From Lamellibrachia columna (taxonomy: Eukaryota; Annelida; Polychaeta; Sabellida; Siboglinidae): a stretch of DNA of 64,000 nucleotides. The translations under genes and the position numbers were made by a program. The notes under the pieces were generated by a model. It was not told the origin of the DNA and made no database searches. It saw only the letters and a list, made by a program, of their open reading frames with translations. The DNA is taken from NCBI GenBank assembly GCA_963662155.1, contig OY759261.1:1389727-1453726 (forward strand), given 5' to 3'. Shown piece by piece: positions 13,210-26,380 of this stretch. The first letter of the stretch is position 1, and each line of letters starts with the position of its first letter.

Positions 13210-13333
13210 AATCTATAAATACAATGCCATTGAGTGAATAAACACAATGCCATTGAGTGAATAAACACAATGCCATTGAGTGAATAAACACAATGCCATT
13301 GAGTGAATAAACACAATGCCATTGAGTGAATAA
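13210..13333. repeat. 23-bp minisatellite, about 5-6 copies
   Basis: Perfect head-to-tail units contain CAATGCCATTGAGTGAATAA. They lie about 200 bp upstream of the second Cobl exon. Confidence 0.95.
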
Positions 13334-13530
13334 AGTTTCTGCTGTGCCAAAGAGCATGTTTATAAAAAAAATTTCCATAGGTGGAATTTTCCAACATAAT
13401 AAATGGAAATGTAATCCTAGTTATCCTACAACTGTATAACCATTGTGCCTGAAATAACACGTGCCAGAATTAAACTCTGATCACAAACCTTTTCATTGCT
13501 GCTTCACTGAGTTGCGTTTTGCACCAACAG

Positions 13531-13756
13531 ATGACCCAGCGGCTAACCGTGAACCTGCCTCACTCTCAGAAGATGATGATGCGGATCAGTCCACAGATGA
13601 CCCTCGCCGAGATCTTCCAGTTGATCTGCTCGGAGAAGAACCTTGATCCCTACAAGTACGAGCTGCGACACCCGACGTCTCCCAATGAGGCCCTCAACAT
13701 GGCCAGTCCCCTCAACACCTACCGACTGACGGCCATCAACATTGTCAACATCGCTG
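13531..13756 (+). CDS. COBL: COBL homologue exon, second half of Cobl domain
   Basis: The acceptor GTTTTGCACCAACAG ends at 13530. The peptide starts MTQRLTVNLPHSQKMMMRIS and continues through MTLAEIFQLICSEKNLDP and YELRHP to INIVNIAG. This follows the order of the vertebrate Cobl domain: a beta strand with basic residues, a helix containing Ile-Cys, then a long loop and final strand. Phase 0 entry agrees with the exon at 4472-4691. The donor is GTCAGT after GCTG at 13756, leaving one base, and this joins correctly to the exon at 56025, where G+GT gives Gly. Unspliced reading ends in TAA about 17 bases later. The exon's last bases are the first unit of the 32-bp array. Confidence 0.82.
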
Positions 13757-15307
13757 GTCAGTCAGCTATCTAAATGTCTACATAGCTGGTCAGTCAGCTC
13801 TCTAAATGTCAACATTGCTGGTCAGTCAGCTCTCTAAATGTCAACAGTGCTGGTCAGTCAGCTCTCTAAATGTCTACATAGCTGGTCAGTCAGCTCTCTA
13901 AATGTCAACATAGCTGGTCAGTCAGCTTTCTAAATGTCAACATCGCTGGTCAGTCAGCTCTCTAAATGTCAACATCTCTGGTCAGTCAGTTCTCTAAATG
14001 TCAACATTGCTGGTCAGTCAGCTCTCTAAATGTCTACATAGCTGGTCAGTCAGCTCTCTAAATGTCAACATCGCTGGTCAGTCAGCTCTCTAAATGTCTA
14101 CATAGCTGGTCAGTCAGCTCTCTAAATGTCAACATCGCTGGTCAGTCAGCTCTCTAAATGTCAACATCGCTGGTCAGTCAGCTCTCTAAATGTGTACATA
14201 GCTGGTCAGTCAGCTTTCTAAATGTCAACATTGCTGGTCAGTCAGCTCTCTAAATGTCAACATCGCTGGTCAGTCAGTTCTCTAAATGTCAACATCGCTG
14301 GTCAGTCAGCTCTCTAAATGTCAACATCGCTGGTCAGTCATATCTCTAAATGTCAACATCGCTGGTCAGTCAGTTCTCTAAATGTCAACATCGCTGGTCA
14401 GTCCTCTAAATGTCAACATCACTGGTCAGTCAGTTCTCTAAATGTCAACATCGCTGGTCAGTCAGCTCTCTAAATGTCAACATCGCTGGTCAGTCATCTC
14501 TCTAAATGTCAACATCGCTGGTCAGCCAGCTCTCTAAATGTCAACATCGCTGGTCAGCCAGCTCTCTAAATGTCAACATCACTGGTCAGTCAGTTCTCTA
14601 AATGTCAACATCGCTGGTCAGTCATATCTCTAAATGTCAACATCGCTGGTCAGTCAGTTCTCTAAATGACAACATCGCTGGTCAGTCAGCTCTCTAAATG
14701 TCAACATCGCTGGTCAGTCATCTCTCTAAATGTCAACATCGCTGGTCAGTCAGTTCTCTAAATGTCAACATCGCTGGTCAGTCAGCTCTCTAAATGTCAA
14801 CATCGCTGGTCAGTCAGTTCTCTAAATGTCAACATCGTTGGTCAGTCATCTCTCTAAATGTCAACATCGCTGGTCAGTCAGTTCTCTAAATGTCAACATC
14901 GCTGGTCAGTCAGCTCTCTAAATGTCAACATCGCTGGTCAGTCATCTCTCTAAATGTCAACATCGCTGGTCAGTCCTCTAAATGTCAACATCACTGGTCA
15001 GTCAGCTCTCTAAATGTCAACATTGCTGGTCAGTCATCTCTCTAAATGTCAGCATCGCTGGTCAGTCAGTTCTCTAAATGTCAGCATCGCTGGTCAGTCA
15101 GCTCTCTAAATGTCAACATCGCTGGTCATTCAGTTCTCTAAATGTCAACATCACTGGTCAGTCAGCTCTCTAAATGTCAACATCGCTGCTCAGTCAGTTC
15201 TCTAAATGTCAACATCGGTGGTCAGTCAGTTCTCTAAATGTCAACATCGCTGGTCAGTCAGTTCTCTAAATGTCAACATCGCTGGTCAGTCAGTTCTCTA
15301 AATGTCA
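13741..15307. repeat. 32-bp minisatellite amplifying an exon end and splice donor, about 48 copies
   Basis: Units contain TCAACATCGCTGGTCAGTCA and GCTCTCTAAATG. The first unit overlaps the last 16 coding bases of the COBL exon and its GTCAGT donor. Later units vary (CTACATAGCTGG; deletions at 14401 and 14971). Each unit repeats the exon/intron border. Confidence 0.95.
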
Positions 15308-16127
15308 CTCATTGCATGTTTTAGGTTTAGTTGTGTTGCACTCTGCCGGGTCACTGTCACGATCAGCAAGCAAATAGGGCCTGGGGGGATTACTTACACC
15401 CTGCTTTTGTGTGTAGTGAATTTTTATATAGTCTAATAGGTTTTGTGCTTGTGCAGTCTTAATTAAGTATCGTTTTTCCTGGTAAATTGTTATGCTGGAA
15501 CATTATATAACAGCGACAAGGGTTTTTTGGTCACACTTTTATTGCTAACATGTACCAGTTTGTCTTCTACACTGATGTAGTTATTCAGGCAAACTATTTA
15601 TTCTGACCGTGCACCCTATGCTGCAGGCATCTTACATTTAATGCCGGTATGCACGGTGGCAACATTCACCCTTTAAAATAAATTGTCCATTTTCAACCTA
15701 AATAGTAGAACTTAGAAAGGGTTGCATGCCCCCGTTATTAACCAAATACATTGTGGATTCATGGGTAATGGAACTGCTTAGGTACACGAAATAATTGTGG
15801 TCTGTAGTTGTTAGAAGATATGGAAAATAGAGAACTTATTGATGCTGGAGAGACAGAAAGTGTGGAAGATGTTCCAAGAATTCTGTAGAAAAGAACACAA
15901 ATTAAATTAACAACATATAATTGTAATCAAAGACTAGCAAAAAGGACTAAAATGTGGTGTACATAACAAACAGTGTACATAGTAAACAGTATACATAGTA
16001 AACATTGTACATAATAAACTGTACATATTGTGATGCACACATACATTAAAACAAATTGAAAAGCAACAATAAAAATGGCGTCCTTCAGTGTGAAACTTGG
16101 CACATGTTTATTTAACCAAACTTTCCT
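15308..16127. other. Unique intron sequence
   Basis: No gene is recognised. A short degenerate repeat of GTACATAGTAAACA type lies at about 15955-16030. Confidence 0.5.
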
Positions 16128-18715
16128 TTACTGACCCACAGACAAGTGTAACATTGAGAGAATAGTGACATAACTTTACTGACGCACAGACAAGTGTAAC
16201 ATTGAGAGAATAGTGACATAACTTTACTGACGCACAGACAAGTGTAACATTGAGAGAATAGTGACATAACTTTACTGACGCACAGACAAGTGTAACATTG
16301 AGAGAATAGTGACATAACTTTACTGACCCACAGACAAGTGTAACATTGAGAGAATAGTGACATAACTTTACTGACCCACAGACATGTGTAACATTGAGAG
16401 AATAGTGACATAACTTTACTGACCCACAGACAAGTGTAACATTGAGAGAATAGTGACATAACTTTACTGACGCACAGACATGTGTAACATTGAGAGAATA
16501 GTGACATAACTTTACTGACGCACAGACAAGTGTAACATTGAGAGAATAGTGACATAACTTTACTGACCCACAGACAAGTGTAACATTGAGAGAATAGTGA
16601 CATAACTTTACTGACCCACAGACAAGTGTAACATTGAGAGAATAGTGACATAACTTTACTGACCCACAGACAAGTGTAACATTGAGAGAATAGTGACATA
16701 ACTTTACTGACCCACAGACAAGTGTAACATTGAGAGAATAGTGACATAACTTTACTGACCCACAGACAAGTGTAACATTGAGAGAATAGTGACATAACTT
16801 TACTGACGCACAGACATGTGTAACATTGAGAGAATAGTGACATAACTTTACTGACCCACAGACAAGTGTAACATTGAGAGAATAGTGACATAACTTTACT
16901 GACGCACAGACAAGTGTAACATTGAGAGAATAGTGACATAACTTTACTGACGCACAGACAAGTGTAACATTGAGAGAATAGTGACATAACTTTACTGACC
17001 CACAGACAAGTGTAACATTGAGAGAATAGTGACATAACTTTACTGACCCACAGACATGTGTAACATTGAGAGAATAGTGACATAACTTTACTGACGCACA
17101 GACAAGTGTAACATTGAGAGAATAGTGACATAACTTTACTGACGCACAGACATGTGTAACATTGAGAGAATAGTGACATAACTTTACTGACGCACAGACA
17201 AGTGTAACATTGAGAGAATAGTGACATAACTTTACTGACGCACAGACATGTGTAACATTGAGAGAATAGTGACATAACTTTACTGACGCACAGACAAGTG
17301 TAACATTGAGAGAATAGTGACATAACTTTACTGACGCACAGACAAGTGTAACATTGAGAGAATAGTGACATAACTTTACTGACCCACAGACAAGTGTAAC
17401 ATTGAGAGAATAGTGACATAACTTTACTGACGCACAGACATGTGTAACATTGAGAGAATAGTGACATAACTTTACTGACCCACAGACAAGTGTAACATTG
17501 AGAGAATAGTGACATAACTTTACTGACCCACAGACAAGTGTAACATTGAGAGAATAGTGACGTAACTTTACTGACGCACAGACAAGTGTAACATTGAGAG
17601 AATAGTGACGTAACTTTACTGACGCACAGACATGTGTAACATTGAGAGAATAGTGACGTAACTTTACTGACGCACAGACAAGTGTAACATTGAGAGAATA
17701 GTGACGTAACTTTACTGACCCACAGACAAGTGTAACATTGAGAGAATAGTGACGTAACTTTACTGACCCACAGACAAGTGTAACATTGAGAGAATAGTGA
17801 CATAACTTTACTGACCCACAGACAAGTGTAACATTGAGAGAATAGTGACATAACTTTACTGACCCACAGACAAGTGTAACATTGAGAGAATAGTGACATA
17901 ACTTTACTGACCCACAGACAAGTGTAACATTGAGAGAATAGTGACATAACTTTACTGACCCACAGACAAGTGTAACATTGAGAGAATAGTGACATAACTT
18001 TACTGACCCACAGACAAGTGTAACATTGAGAGAATAGTGACATAACTTTACTGACCCACAGACAAGTGTAACATTGAGAGAATAGTGACATAACTTTACT
18101 GACCCACAGACAAGTGTAACATTGAGAGAATAGTGACATAACTTTACTGACCCACAGACAAGTGTAACATTGAGAGAATAGTGACATAACTTTACTGACC
18201 CACAGACAAGTGTAACATTGAGAGAATAGTGACATAACTTTACTGACGCACAGACAAGTGTAACATTGAGAGAATAGTGACATAACTTTACTGACGCACA
18301 GACAAGTGTAACATTGAGAGAATAGTGACATAACTTTACTGACGCACAGACAAGTGTAACATTGAGAGAATAGTGACATAACTTTACTGACTCACAGACA
18401 AGTGTAACATTGAGAGAATAGTGACATAACTTTACTGACGCACAGACAAGTGTAACATTGAGAGAATAGTGACATAACTTTACTGACGCACAGACAAGTG
18501 TAACATTGAGAGAATAGTGACATAACTTTACTGACGCACAGACAAGTGTAACATTGAGAGAATAGTGACAACTTTACTGACCCACAGACAAGTGTAACAT
18601 TGAGAGAATAGTGACATAACTTTACTGACGCACAGACAAGTGTAACATTGAGAGAATAGTGACATAACTTTACTGACCCACATACAAGTGTAACATTGAG
18701 AGAATAGTGACATAA
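16128..18715. repeat. 48-bp minisatellite, about 54 copies
   Basis: Units contain CACAGACAAGTGTAACATTG, AGAGAATAGTGACATAAC and TTTACTGAC. Common variants are GCACAG or CCACAG, CAAGTG or CATGTG, and CATAAC or CGTAAC. Because 48 is divisible by three and the minus frame has no stop, a spurious 755-codon ORF of 16-residue repeats runs through 16112-18379. A 2-bp deletion near 18570 breaks the frame. Confidence 0.96.
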
Positions 18716-19094
18716 CATTTTAAAATGCATACATTGGTCAGGTATATCAATCTGGCAAACTTATAAACACACCCCTGAGTATTCGTGCAGTTGGGTACTG
18801 TTTCTACAATTATGTGTTTTAAATAAATCATGACTCTACAAAATATATTTATAAGATAGTCATGAAGAAGTTTAGTTTTAAAAAGTAGCCACATTGAATA
18901 GAATGGTCATATCAGGTCAGATGTCTCAGTCACATGTGTTGCTGTTTGAATGATGCGTTCCTGGTGACATACGACAAGTCTAATTAGTAAACTCTGCCAT
19001 TAAAGCTGTTTGACACCTGAAGTGGAGAGTGATGGAACCAGTCACTCACATGGAAGGACACAAATTCACGGTCCAACAGAGGGCGCTGTTTGGA
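18716..19094. other. Unique intron sequence
   Basis: A short A+T-rich spacer between the 48-bp array and SINE-A copy 1. No gene is seen. Confidence 0.5.
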
Positions 19095-22000
19095 TTGACC
19101 TTTGTCAGGGGTTAGGGTGGCAGACTCTTAGGGTTGGGGTTTGAATGCTCTTGCTGCTGTTTCAAAGCTGGAGCAATTTCATTCACCCCACATTGCCTCA
19201 GTTCACTCAGCCGTGACAATGAGTACATGACTGTAGACTGTTCACTCAGCCTTGTCAATGAGTACCTGACTGTAGACTTTTCACTCAGCCTTGTCAATGA
19301 GTACCTGGCTATAGACTGTTCACTCAGCCATGTCAATGAGTACCTGGCTGTATACAGTTCACTCAGCCTTGTCAATGAGTACCTGGCTGTAGGTTGTTCA
19401 CTCAGCCTTGTCAATGAGTACCTGGCTGTAGACTGTTCACTCAGCCATGTCAATGAGTACCTGGCTGTATACACTTCACTCAGCCTTGTCAATGAGTACC
19501 TGGCTGTAGACAGTTCACTCAGCCATGTCAATGAGTACCTGGCTGTAGACTGTTCACTCAGCCTTGTCAATGAGTACCTGGCTGTAGACTGTTCACTCAG
19601 CCTTGTCAATGAGTACCTGGCTGTAGACTGTTCACTCAGCCATGTCAATGAGTACCTGGCTGTAGACAGTTCACTCAGCCACATCAATGAGTACCTCCCT
19701 GTAGACAGTTCACTCAGCCTTGTCAATGAGTACCTGGCTGTAGGCAGTTCACTCAGCCGTGTCAATGAGTACCTGGCCATAGACAGTTCACTCAGCCATA
19801 TCAATGAGTACCTGGCTGTAGACTGTTCACTCAGCCTTGTCAATGAGTACCTGGCTGTAGACAGTTCACTCAGCCTTGTCAATGAGTACCTGGCTGTAGA
19901 CTGTTCACTCAGCCATGTCATTGAGTACCTGGCTGTAGACAGTTCACTCAGCCATATCAATGAGTACCTGGCTGTAGACAGTTCACTCAGCCACATCAAT
20001 GAGTACCTCCCTGTAGACAGTTCACTCAGCCATGTCAATGAGTACCTGGCTGTAGACAGTTCACTCAGCCTTGTCAATGAGTACCTGGCTGTAGACAGTT
20101 CACTCAGCCATATCAATGAGTACCTGGCTGTAGACAGTTCACTCAGCCTTGTCAATGAGTACCTGGCTGTAGACAGTTCACTCAGCCTTGTCAATGAGTA
20201 CCTGGCTGTAGACAGTTCACTCAGCCTTGTCAATGAGTACCTGGCTGTAGACTGTTCACTCAGCCATGTCATTGAGTACCTGGCTGTAGACAGTTCACTC
20301 AGCCTTGTCAATGAGTACCTGGCTGTAGACAGTTCACTCAGCCATATCAATGAGTACCTGGCTGTAGACAGTTCACTCAGCCTTGTCAATGAGTACCTGG
20401 CTGTAGACAGTTCACTCAGCCTTGTCAATGAGTACCTGGCTGTAGACAGTTCACTCAGCCTTGTCAATGAGTACCTGGCTGTAGACAGTTCACTCAGCCT
20501 TGTCAATGAGTACCTGGCTGTAGACAGTTCACTCAGCCATATCAATGAGTACCTGGCTGTAGACAGTTCACTCAGCCTTGTCAATGAGTACCTGGCTGTA
20601 GACAGTTCACTCAGCCTTGTCAATGAGTACCTGGCTGTAGACAGTTCACTCAGCCTTGTCAATGAGTACCTGGCTGTAGACAGTTCACTCAGCCTTGTCA
20701 ATGAGTACCTGGCTGTAGACAGTTCACTCAGCCATATCAATGAGTACCTGGCTGTAGACAGTTCACTCAGCCTTGTCAATGAGTACCTGGCTGTAGACAG
20801 TTCACTCAGCCTTGTCAATGAGTACCTGGCTGTAGACAGTTCACTCAGCCATGTCAATGAGTACCTGACTGTAGACAGTTCACTCAGCCTTGTCAATGAG
20901 TACCTGGCTGTAGACAGTTCACTCAGCCATATCAATGAGTACCTGGCTGTAGACAGTTCACTCAGCCTTGTCAATGAGTACCTGGCTGTAGGCAGTTCAC
21001 TCAGCCGTGTCAATGAGTACCTGGCCATAGACAGTTCACTCAGCCGTGTCAATGAGTACCTGGCCATAGACAGTTCACTCAGCCGTGTCAATGAGTACCT
21101 GGCCACAGACAGTTCACTCAGCTGTGTCAATGAGTACCTGGCTGTAGACAGTTCACTCAGCCGTGCCAATGAGTACCTGGCTGTAGACAGTTCACTCAGC
21201 CGTGTCAATGAGTACCTGGCTGTAGACAGTTCACTCAGCTGTGTCAGTGAGTACCTGGCTATAGACAGTTCACTCTGCTGTATCAATGAGTACCTGGCCA
21301 TAGACAGTTCATTCAGCCGTGTCAATGAGTACCTGGCTGTAGACAGTTCACTCAGCTGTGTCAATGAGTACCTGGCTATAGACAGTTCACTCAGTCGTGT
21401 CAATGAGTACCTGGCCATAGACATTTCACTCAGCTGTATCAATGAGTACCTGGCCATAGACAGTTCACTCAGCTGTGTCAATGAGTACCTGGCCATAGAC
21501 ATTTCACTCAGCTGTATCAATGAGTACCTGGCCATAGACAGTTCACTCAGCTGTGTCAATGAGTACCTGGCCATAGACAGTTCAATCAACTGTGTCAATG
21601 AGTACCTGGCTATAGACAGTTCACTCAGCTGTATCAATGAGTACCTGGCCATAGACAGTTCACTCAGCTGTATCAATGAGTACCTGGCCATAGACAGTTC
21701 ACTCAGCTGTTTCAATGAGTACCTGGCCATAGACAGTTCAATCAACTGTGTCAATGAGTACCTGGCTATAGACAGTTCAATCAGATGTATCAATGAGTAC
21801 CTGGCCATAGACAGTTCACTCAGCTGTATCAATGAGTACCTGGCCATAGACAGTTCACTCAGCTGTGTCAATGAGTACCTGGCTATAGACAGTTCACTCA
21901 GCTGTGTCAATGAGTACCTGGCCATATACAGTTCACTCAGCTGTGTCAATGAGTACCAGTTCACTCAGCCGTGTCAATGAATACCTGGCTGTAGACCGTT

Positions 22001-24070
22001 CACTCAGCTGTATCAATGAGCACCTTGCCATAGACAGTTCACTCAGCTGTGTCAATGAGTACCTGGCTATAGACAGTTCACTCAGCTGTGTCAATGAGTA
22101 CCTGGCTATAGACAGTTCACTCAGCTGTATCAATGAGTACCTGGCTATAAACAGTTCACTCAGCTGTGTCAATGAGTACCTGGCCATAGACAGTTCACTC
22201 AGCTGTGTCAATGAGTACCAGTTCACTCAGCTGTGTCAATGAGTACCTGGCCATAGACATTTCACTCAGCTGTATCAATGAGTACCTGGCCATAGACAGT
22301 TCACTCAGCTGTGTCAATGAGTACCTGGCCATAGACAGTTCAATCAACTGTGTCAATGAGTACCTGGCCATAGACAGTTCACTCAGCTGTATCAATGAGT
22401 ACCTGGCCATAGACAGTTCACTCAGCTGTGTCAATGAGTACCTGGCTATAGACAGTTCACTCAGCTGTGTCAATGAGTACCTGGCCATAGACAGTTCACT
22501 CAGCTGTATCAATGAGTACCTGGCTATAAACAGTTCACTCAGCTGTGTCAATGAGTACCTGGCCATAGACAGTTCACTCAGCTGTGTCAATGAGTACCAG
22601 TTCACTCAGCTGTGTCAATGAGTACCTGGCCATAGACATTTCACTCAGCTGTATCAATGAGTACCTGGCCATAGACAGTTCACTCAGCTGTGTCAATGAG
22701 TACCTGGCCATAGACAGTTCAATCAACTGTGTCAATGAGTACCTGGCTATAGACAGTTCACTCAGCTGTATCAATGAGTACCTGGCCATAGACAGTTCAC
22801 TCAGCTGTATCAATGAGTACCTGGCCATAGACAGTTCACTCAGCTGTGTCAATGAGTACCTGGCCATAGACAGTTCAATCAACTGTGTCAATGAGTACCT
22901 GGCTATAGACAGTTCACTCAGCTGTATCAATGAGTACCTGGCCATAGACAGTTCACTCAGCTGTATCAATGAGTACCTGGCCATAGACAGTTCACTCAGC
23001 TGTGTCAATGAGTACCTGGCTATATACAGTTCACTCAGCTGTGTCAATGAGTACCTGGCCATAGACAGTTCACTCAGCTGTGTCAATGAGTACCTGGCTA
23101 TAGACAGTTCACTCAGCTGTGTCAATGAGTACCTGGCTATAGACAGTTCACTCAGCTGTGTCAATGAGTACCTGGCCATAGACAGTTCACTCAGCTGTAT
23201 CAATGAGTACCTGGCTATAAACAGTTCACTCAGCTGTATCAATGAGTACCTGGCCATAGACAGTTCACTCAGCTGTGTCAATGAGTACCTGGCCATAGAC
23301 AGTTCAATCAACTATGTCAATGAGTACCTGGCTATAGACAGTTCACTCAGCTGTATCAATGAGTACCTGGCCATAGACAGTTCACTCAGCTGTATCAATG
23401 AGTACCTGGCCATAGACAGTTCACTCAGCTGTGTCAATGAGTACCTGGCTATAGACAGTTCACTCAGCTGTGTCAATGAGTACCTGGCCATAGACAGTTC
23501 ACTCAGCTGTGTCAATGAGTACCAGTTCACTCAGCCGTGTCAATGAATACCTGGCTGTAGACCGTTCACTCAGCTGTATCAATGAGTACCTTGCCATAGA
23601 CAGTTCACTCAGCTGTGTCAATGAGTACCTGGCTATAGACAGTTCACTCAGCTGTGTCAATGAGTACCTGGCTATAGACAGTTCACTCAGCTGTATCAAT
23701 GAGTACCTGGCTATAAACAGTTCACTCAGCTGTATCAATGAGTACCTGGCTATAAACAGTTCACTCAGCTGTATCAATGAGAACCTGGCCATAGACAGTT
23801 CACTCAGCTGTATCAATGAGTACCTGGCTATAAACAGTTCACTCAGCTGTATCAATGAGAACCTGGCCATAGACAGTGATGGATATAATATGTGGATAAG
23901 CAATCTTCATGCAGTAATTGCAGCATGGCTGAATACTTTCCAGAGAAGTTGAGTTGTTGTTGGTGTGAACATGTCTGCCAGGGGGTGAATTGTAAAGCGT
24001 GTTAACCGGTCAAAAGACTGGACACAGGACAGAGCACTACATAAGAACTCACCTTTACCTTTTCTACATG
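19095..24070 (+). mobile_element. SINE-A copy 1, middle segment expanded into an array
   Basis: The left part (19095-19195) has a tRNA-like head with GGGTTTGAATGC as a B-box-like site, then TTTCAAAGCTGGAGCAATTT and CATTGCCTCAGTTCACTCAG. The right part (23880-24070) has GCAGCATGGCTGAATACTTT, CCAGAGAAGTTGAGTTG, CAGGGGGTGAATTG and ATAAGAACTCACCTTTACCT. The same order of blocks occurs at 46845-48350 and 49150-49925. Between the two parts lies the 4.7-kb 39-bp array, whose unit is the SINE's own middle segment. The names SINE-A and SINE-B are mine. Confidence 0.75.
19195..23880. repeat. 39-bp minisatellite inside SINE-A, about 120 copies
   Basis: Units contain TTCACTCAGCTGTGTCAATG and AGTACCTGGCCATAGACAG. 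The left half favours CAGCCTTGTC and CTGGCTGTAG; the right half favours CAGCTGTGTC and CTGGCCATAG, so there are at least two subfamilies. Junctions with a shortened unit (GAGTACCAGTTCACTCAG) occur near 21951, 22213, 22592 and 23517 and mark block duplications. Both strands are open for about 950 codons because the unit is 13 codons long. Confidence 0.96.
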
Positions 24071-25874
24071 GGAAACTAGGTCACCTTTACCTTTTTTACA
24101 TGGGAAACTAGGTCAAGTTGTGACGTGCCAGTTGCTGGATAAACATACATTTTTTACTGGTAGTAGTTTTTTTTTAACTAGGCCATGTTTATGATGAAGC
24201 CTACAACTGTTTCCATAATAAACACCTGGCTGAAGTTGACAACTTGTTCCAGTTTCATCATTTCAAGGATGCCAGGTCTTACTGTGTGGATACCTTGCAA
24301 GTTGTGCATACTTTGATATGACCAACTGAATGGAAATGAGAAAGTTCAACAATTTAATTTAAATCAAAGTTTCATTCCTCGGCATTGTCTAACAATATTA
24401 TTTTTATTTTATTCAGTGTAATTATGCCAGGCTACAGTTGTCTAGCTCAATGATTAATTTCACGTTATACTGTTCAAATAAAAAATAACAATTAATGAAT
24501 TGTTGAATGTCTAAAAGAAATAAAAAACTTGTTGGGGTTTCCCTGCTATTTGTATATTCTCACTATACATGGTTCAAATATACTTTATGTTCCATTATGT
24601 TCACATATTCCATATATAGGTGGACATCGGGTATATGGAACAATTTGTCCCAGTCTCAACATATTCTGTGTAGCAAGAGTCGACTGTATAATGACTCTTC
24701 ACGTTAGTTACTCGGCCCAGATTTGTATGGAATGTAAATAGACATGTTTGATATGTATAATTATTTGTGATATATAATAAACTTGTCTATATTAATTTGC
24801 TTGTCTAAAATACAGTTGAACATTTCTATTTCTGTATGCGGAGGACAACGGTGAAAACAACTCACCATAGATATAATAGTGTATGATTATGCCATATATT
24901 ATACTACATAGATAATAGTGTATGATTATACCATTTATCATAAGTGCAGGTTTAGTAATTGCATTAATGCTACTACTACTACCACTGCTACTACTGCTAC
25001 TGCTGCTACTACTACTACAACAACACCACCACACTAACAGTGGGACAACAAGATTATATAGTCATTATTATAATGACTGCACTCTCCTGCAGTTAACAGT
25101 GACTTGCCCACTCACTGTTAGTTGCAAAAACACCAAATGCCTTTCCTCTAGCATGTATATAAATTGTTTTGTCAGTGTAACAATACCCTGGCTTGGTTAC
25201 TGCGTAAATACCACGCTGTTCTGCCAACTATAATGACATTGTGTTCCCACACATGATTTGCACTAGGATGATACTTTATATGTGCTAGTTTGAAATTTAA
25301 AGCTAAATATACAGTTGTAGGTTTGAACTATTAATAAATCACAAAGCAGCCATTATGATTGGCCACAAGCCAAAACTGTAACATAAAACAGCTCAGGCAA
25401 ATGTTGTTGGGTTTATTGGAACAGCTATACATGTCAAGCAAAACAACACAGCTATAAACGCTAATGTGTCCAATAAAGTGTTGCCATTGCTGCATAACTT
25501 TGTTGTCATTGCCTCATTTTGTCACCATGTTGTCTAAGTTCCTACAGATTCATTGCCAATTCATCTTTCCTGCTCACTTCAAACACAGACATAATATGTT
25601 CATGACGTAATTTTCGCATATTAACTTTTTAATTTTCACATATTCACTCTAAACAATTTAGTTGTATATCAGTAATAACCCACTCCTGTTGCAATAAAAC
25701 ATTAAACAATAAAAAAATCCAAACAAATAAATACTGATTAAAAAATGTAAAAAATGTTAAATGTTTGAAAATTAATCTTTTACAGTTACTTGCATTTACT
25801 TACTGTTACTTGCAATTACATTTACGTACAGTTACTTACAGTTACTTACAATCACATTACAACTATAACTCGGT
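24071..25874. other. Unique A+T-rich sequence with a CTN trinucleotide tract
   Basis: No gene is recognised. At 24060-24115 a segment with CACCTTTACCTTTT and ACATGGGAAACTAGGTCA is duplicated. At about 24965-25035 an imperfect (CTA/CTG)n tract passes into CAACACCAC and creates poly-Leu and poly-Ser ORFs. Confidence 0.6.
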
Positions 25875-26052
25875 CTAAGATAGTTAAGCTAACTAGAATG
25901 AGGTAAACAATTATAACACATTCTAAGATAGTTAAGCTAACTAGAATGAGGTAAACAATTGTAAGTCATTATAAGATGGTTAAGCTAACTAGAATGAGGT
26001 AAACAATCATAACTCATTCTAAGATGTTTAAACTGACTAGAATGAGGTAATC
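25875..26052. repeat. About 49-bp minisatellite, 4 copies
   Basis: Units contain GTTAAGCTAACTAGAATGAG and GTAAACAATTATAAC with a few substitutions. Confidence 0.9.
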
Positions 26053-26189
26053 GTGCTTGGCGATAATTGTTTGGTAATTCACATGTCATTATGTGGTTCT
26101 AAGTTTTATAGCACTAGTCACACATTTGCTAAATCAATGTGAATTGTTTGGTTTCTGTGAGCTAGATATGTATAACTATTAACTAGCAG

Positions 26190-26315
26190 CCTAGAACTTG
26201 TGAACTGATAGAGTCTGTGGCAGGTCTTGTGAACTGATAGAGTCTGTGGCAGATCTTGTGAACTGATAGAGTCTGTGGCAGGTCTTGTGAACTGATAGAG
26301 TCTGTGGCAGATTTT
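26190..26315. repeat. 29-bp minisatellite, 4 copies
   Basis: Units contain TTGTGAACTGATAGAGTCTG and TGGCAGGTC. Confidence 0.92.
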
Positions 26316-26380
26316 GTATTCATAACAAATGAACAGTTCAAGCCATAACACATCCTCCGGCCTCTACTTGAAATAACACA

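Noticed and set aside
19112..23952. Long ORFs of 948, 950, 320 and 245 codons on both strands
   Set aside because: They are products of a 39-bp unit without stops, bounded by SINE sequence, with mirror ORFs on the other strand. There is no start context or splice support.
24922..25233. Poly-Leu ORF resembling a signal or membrane segment
   Set aside because: It is encoded by a (CTA/CTG)n microsatellite, the other strand gives poly-Ser, and there is no conserved remainder.
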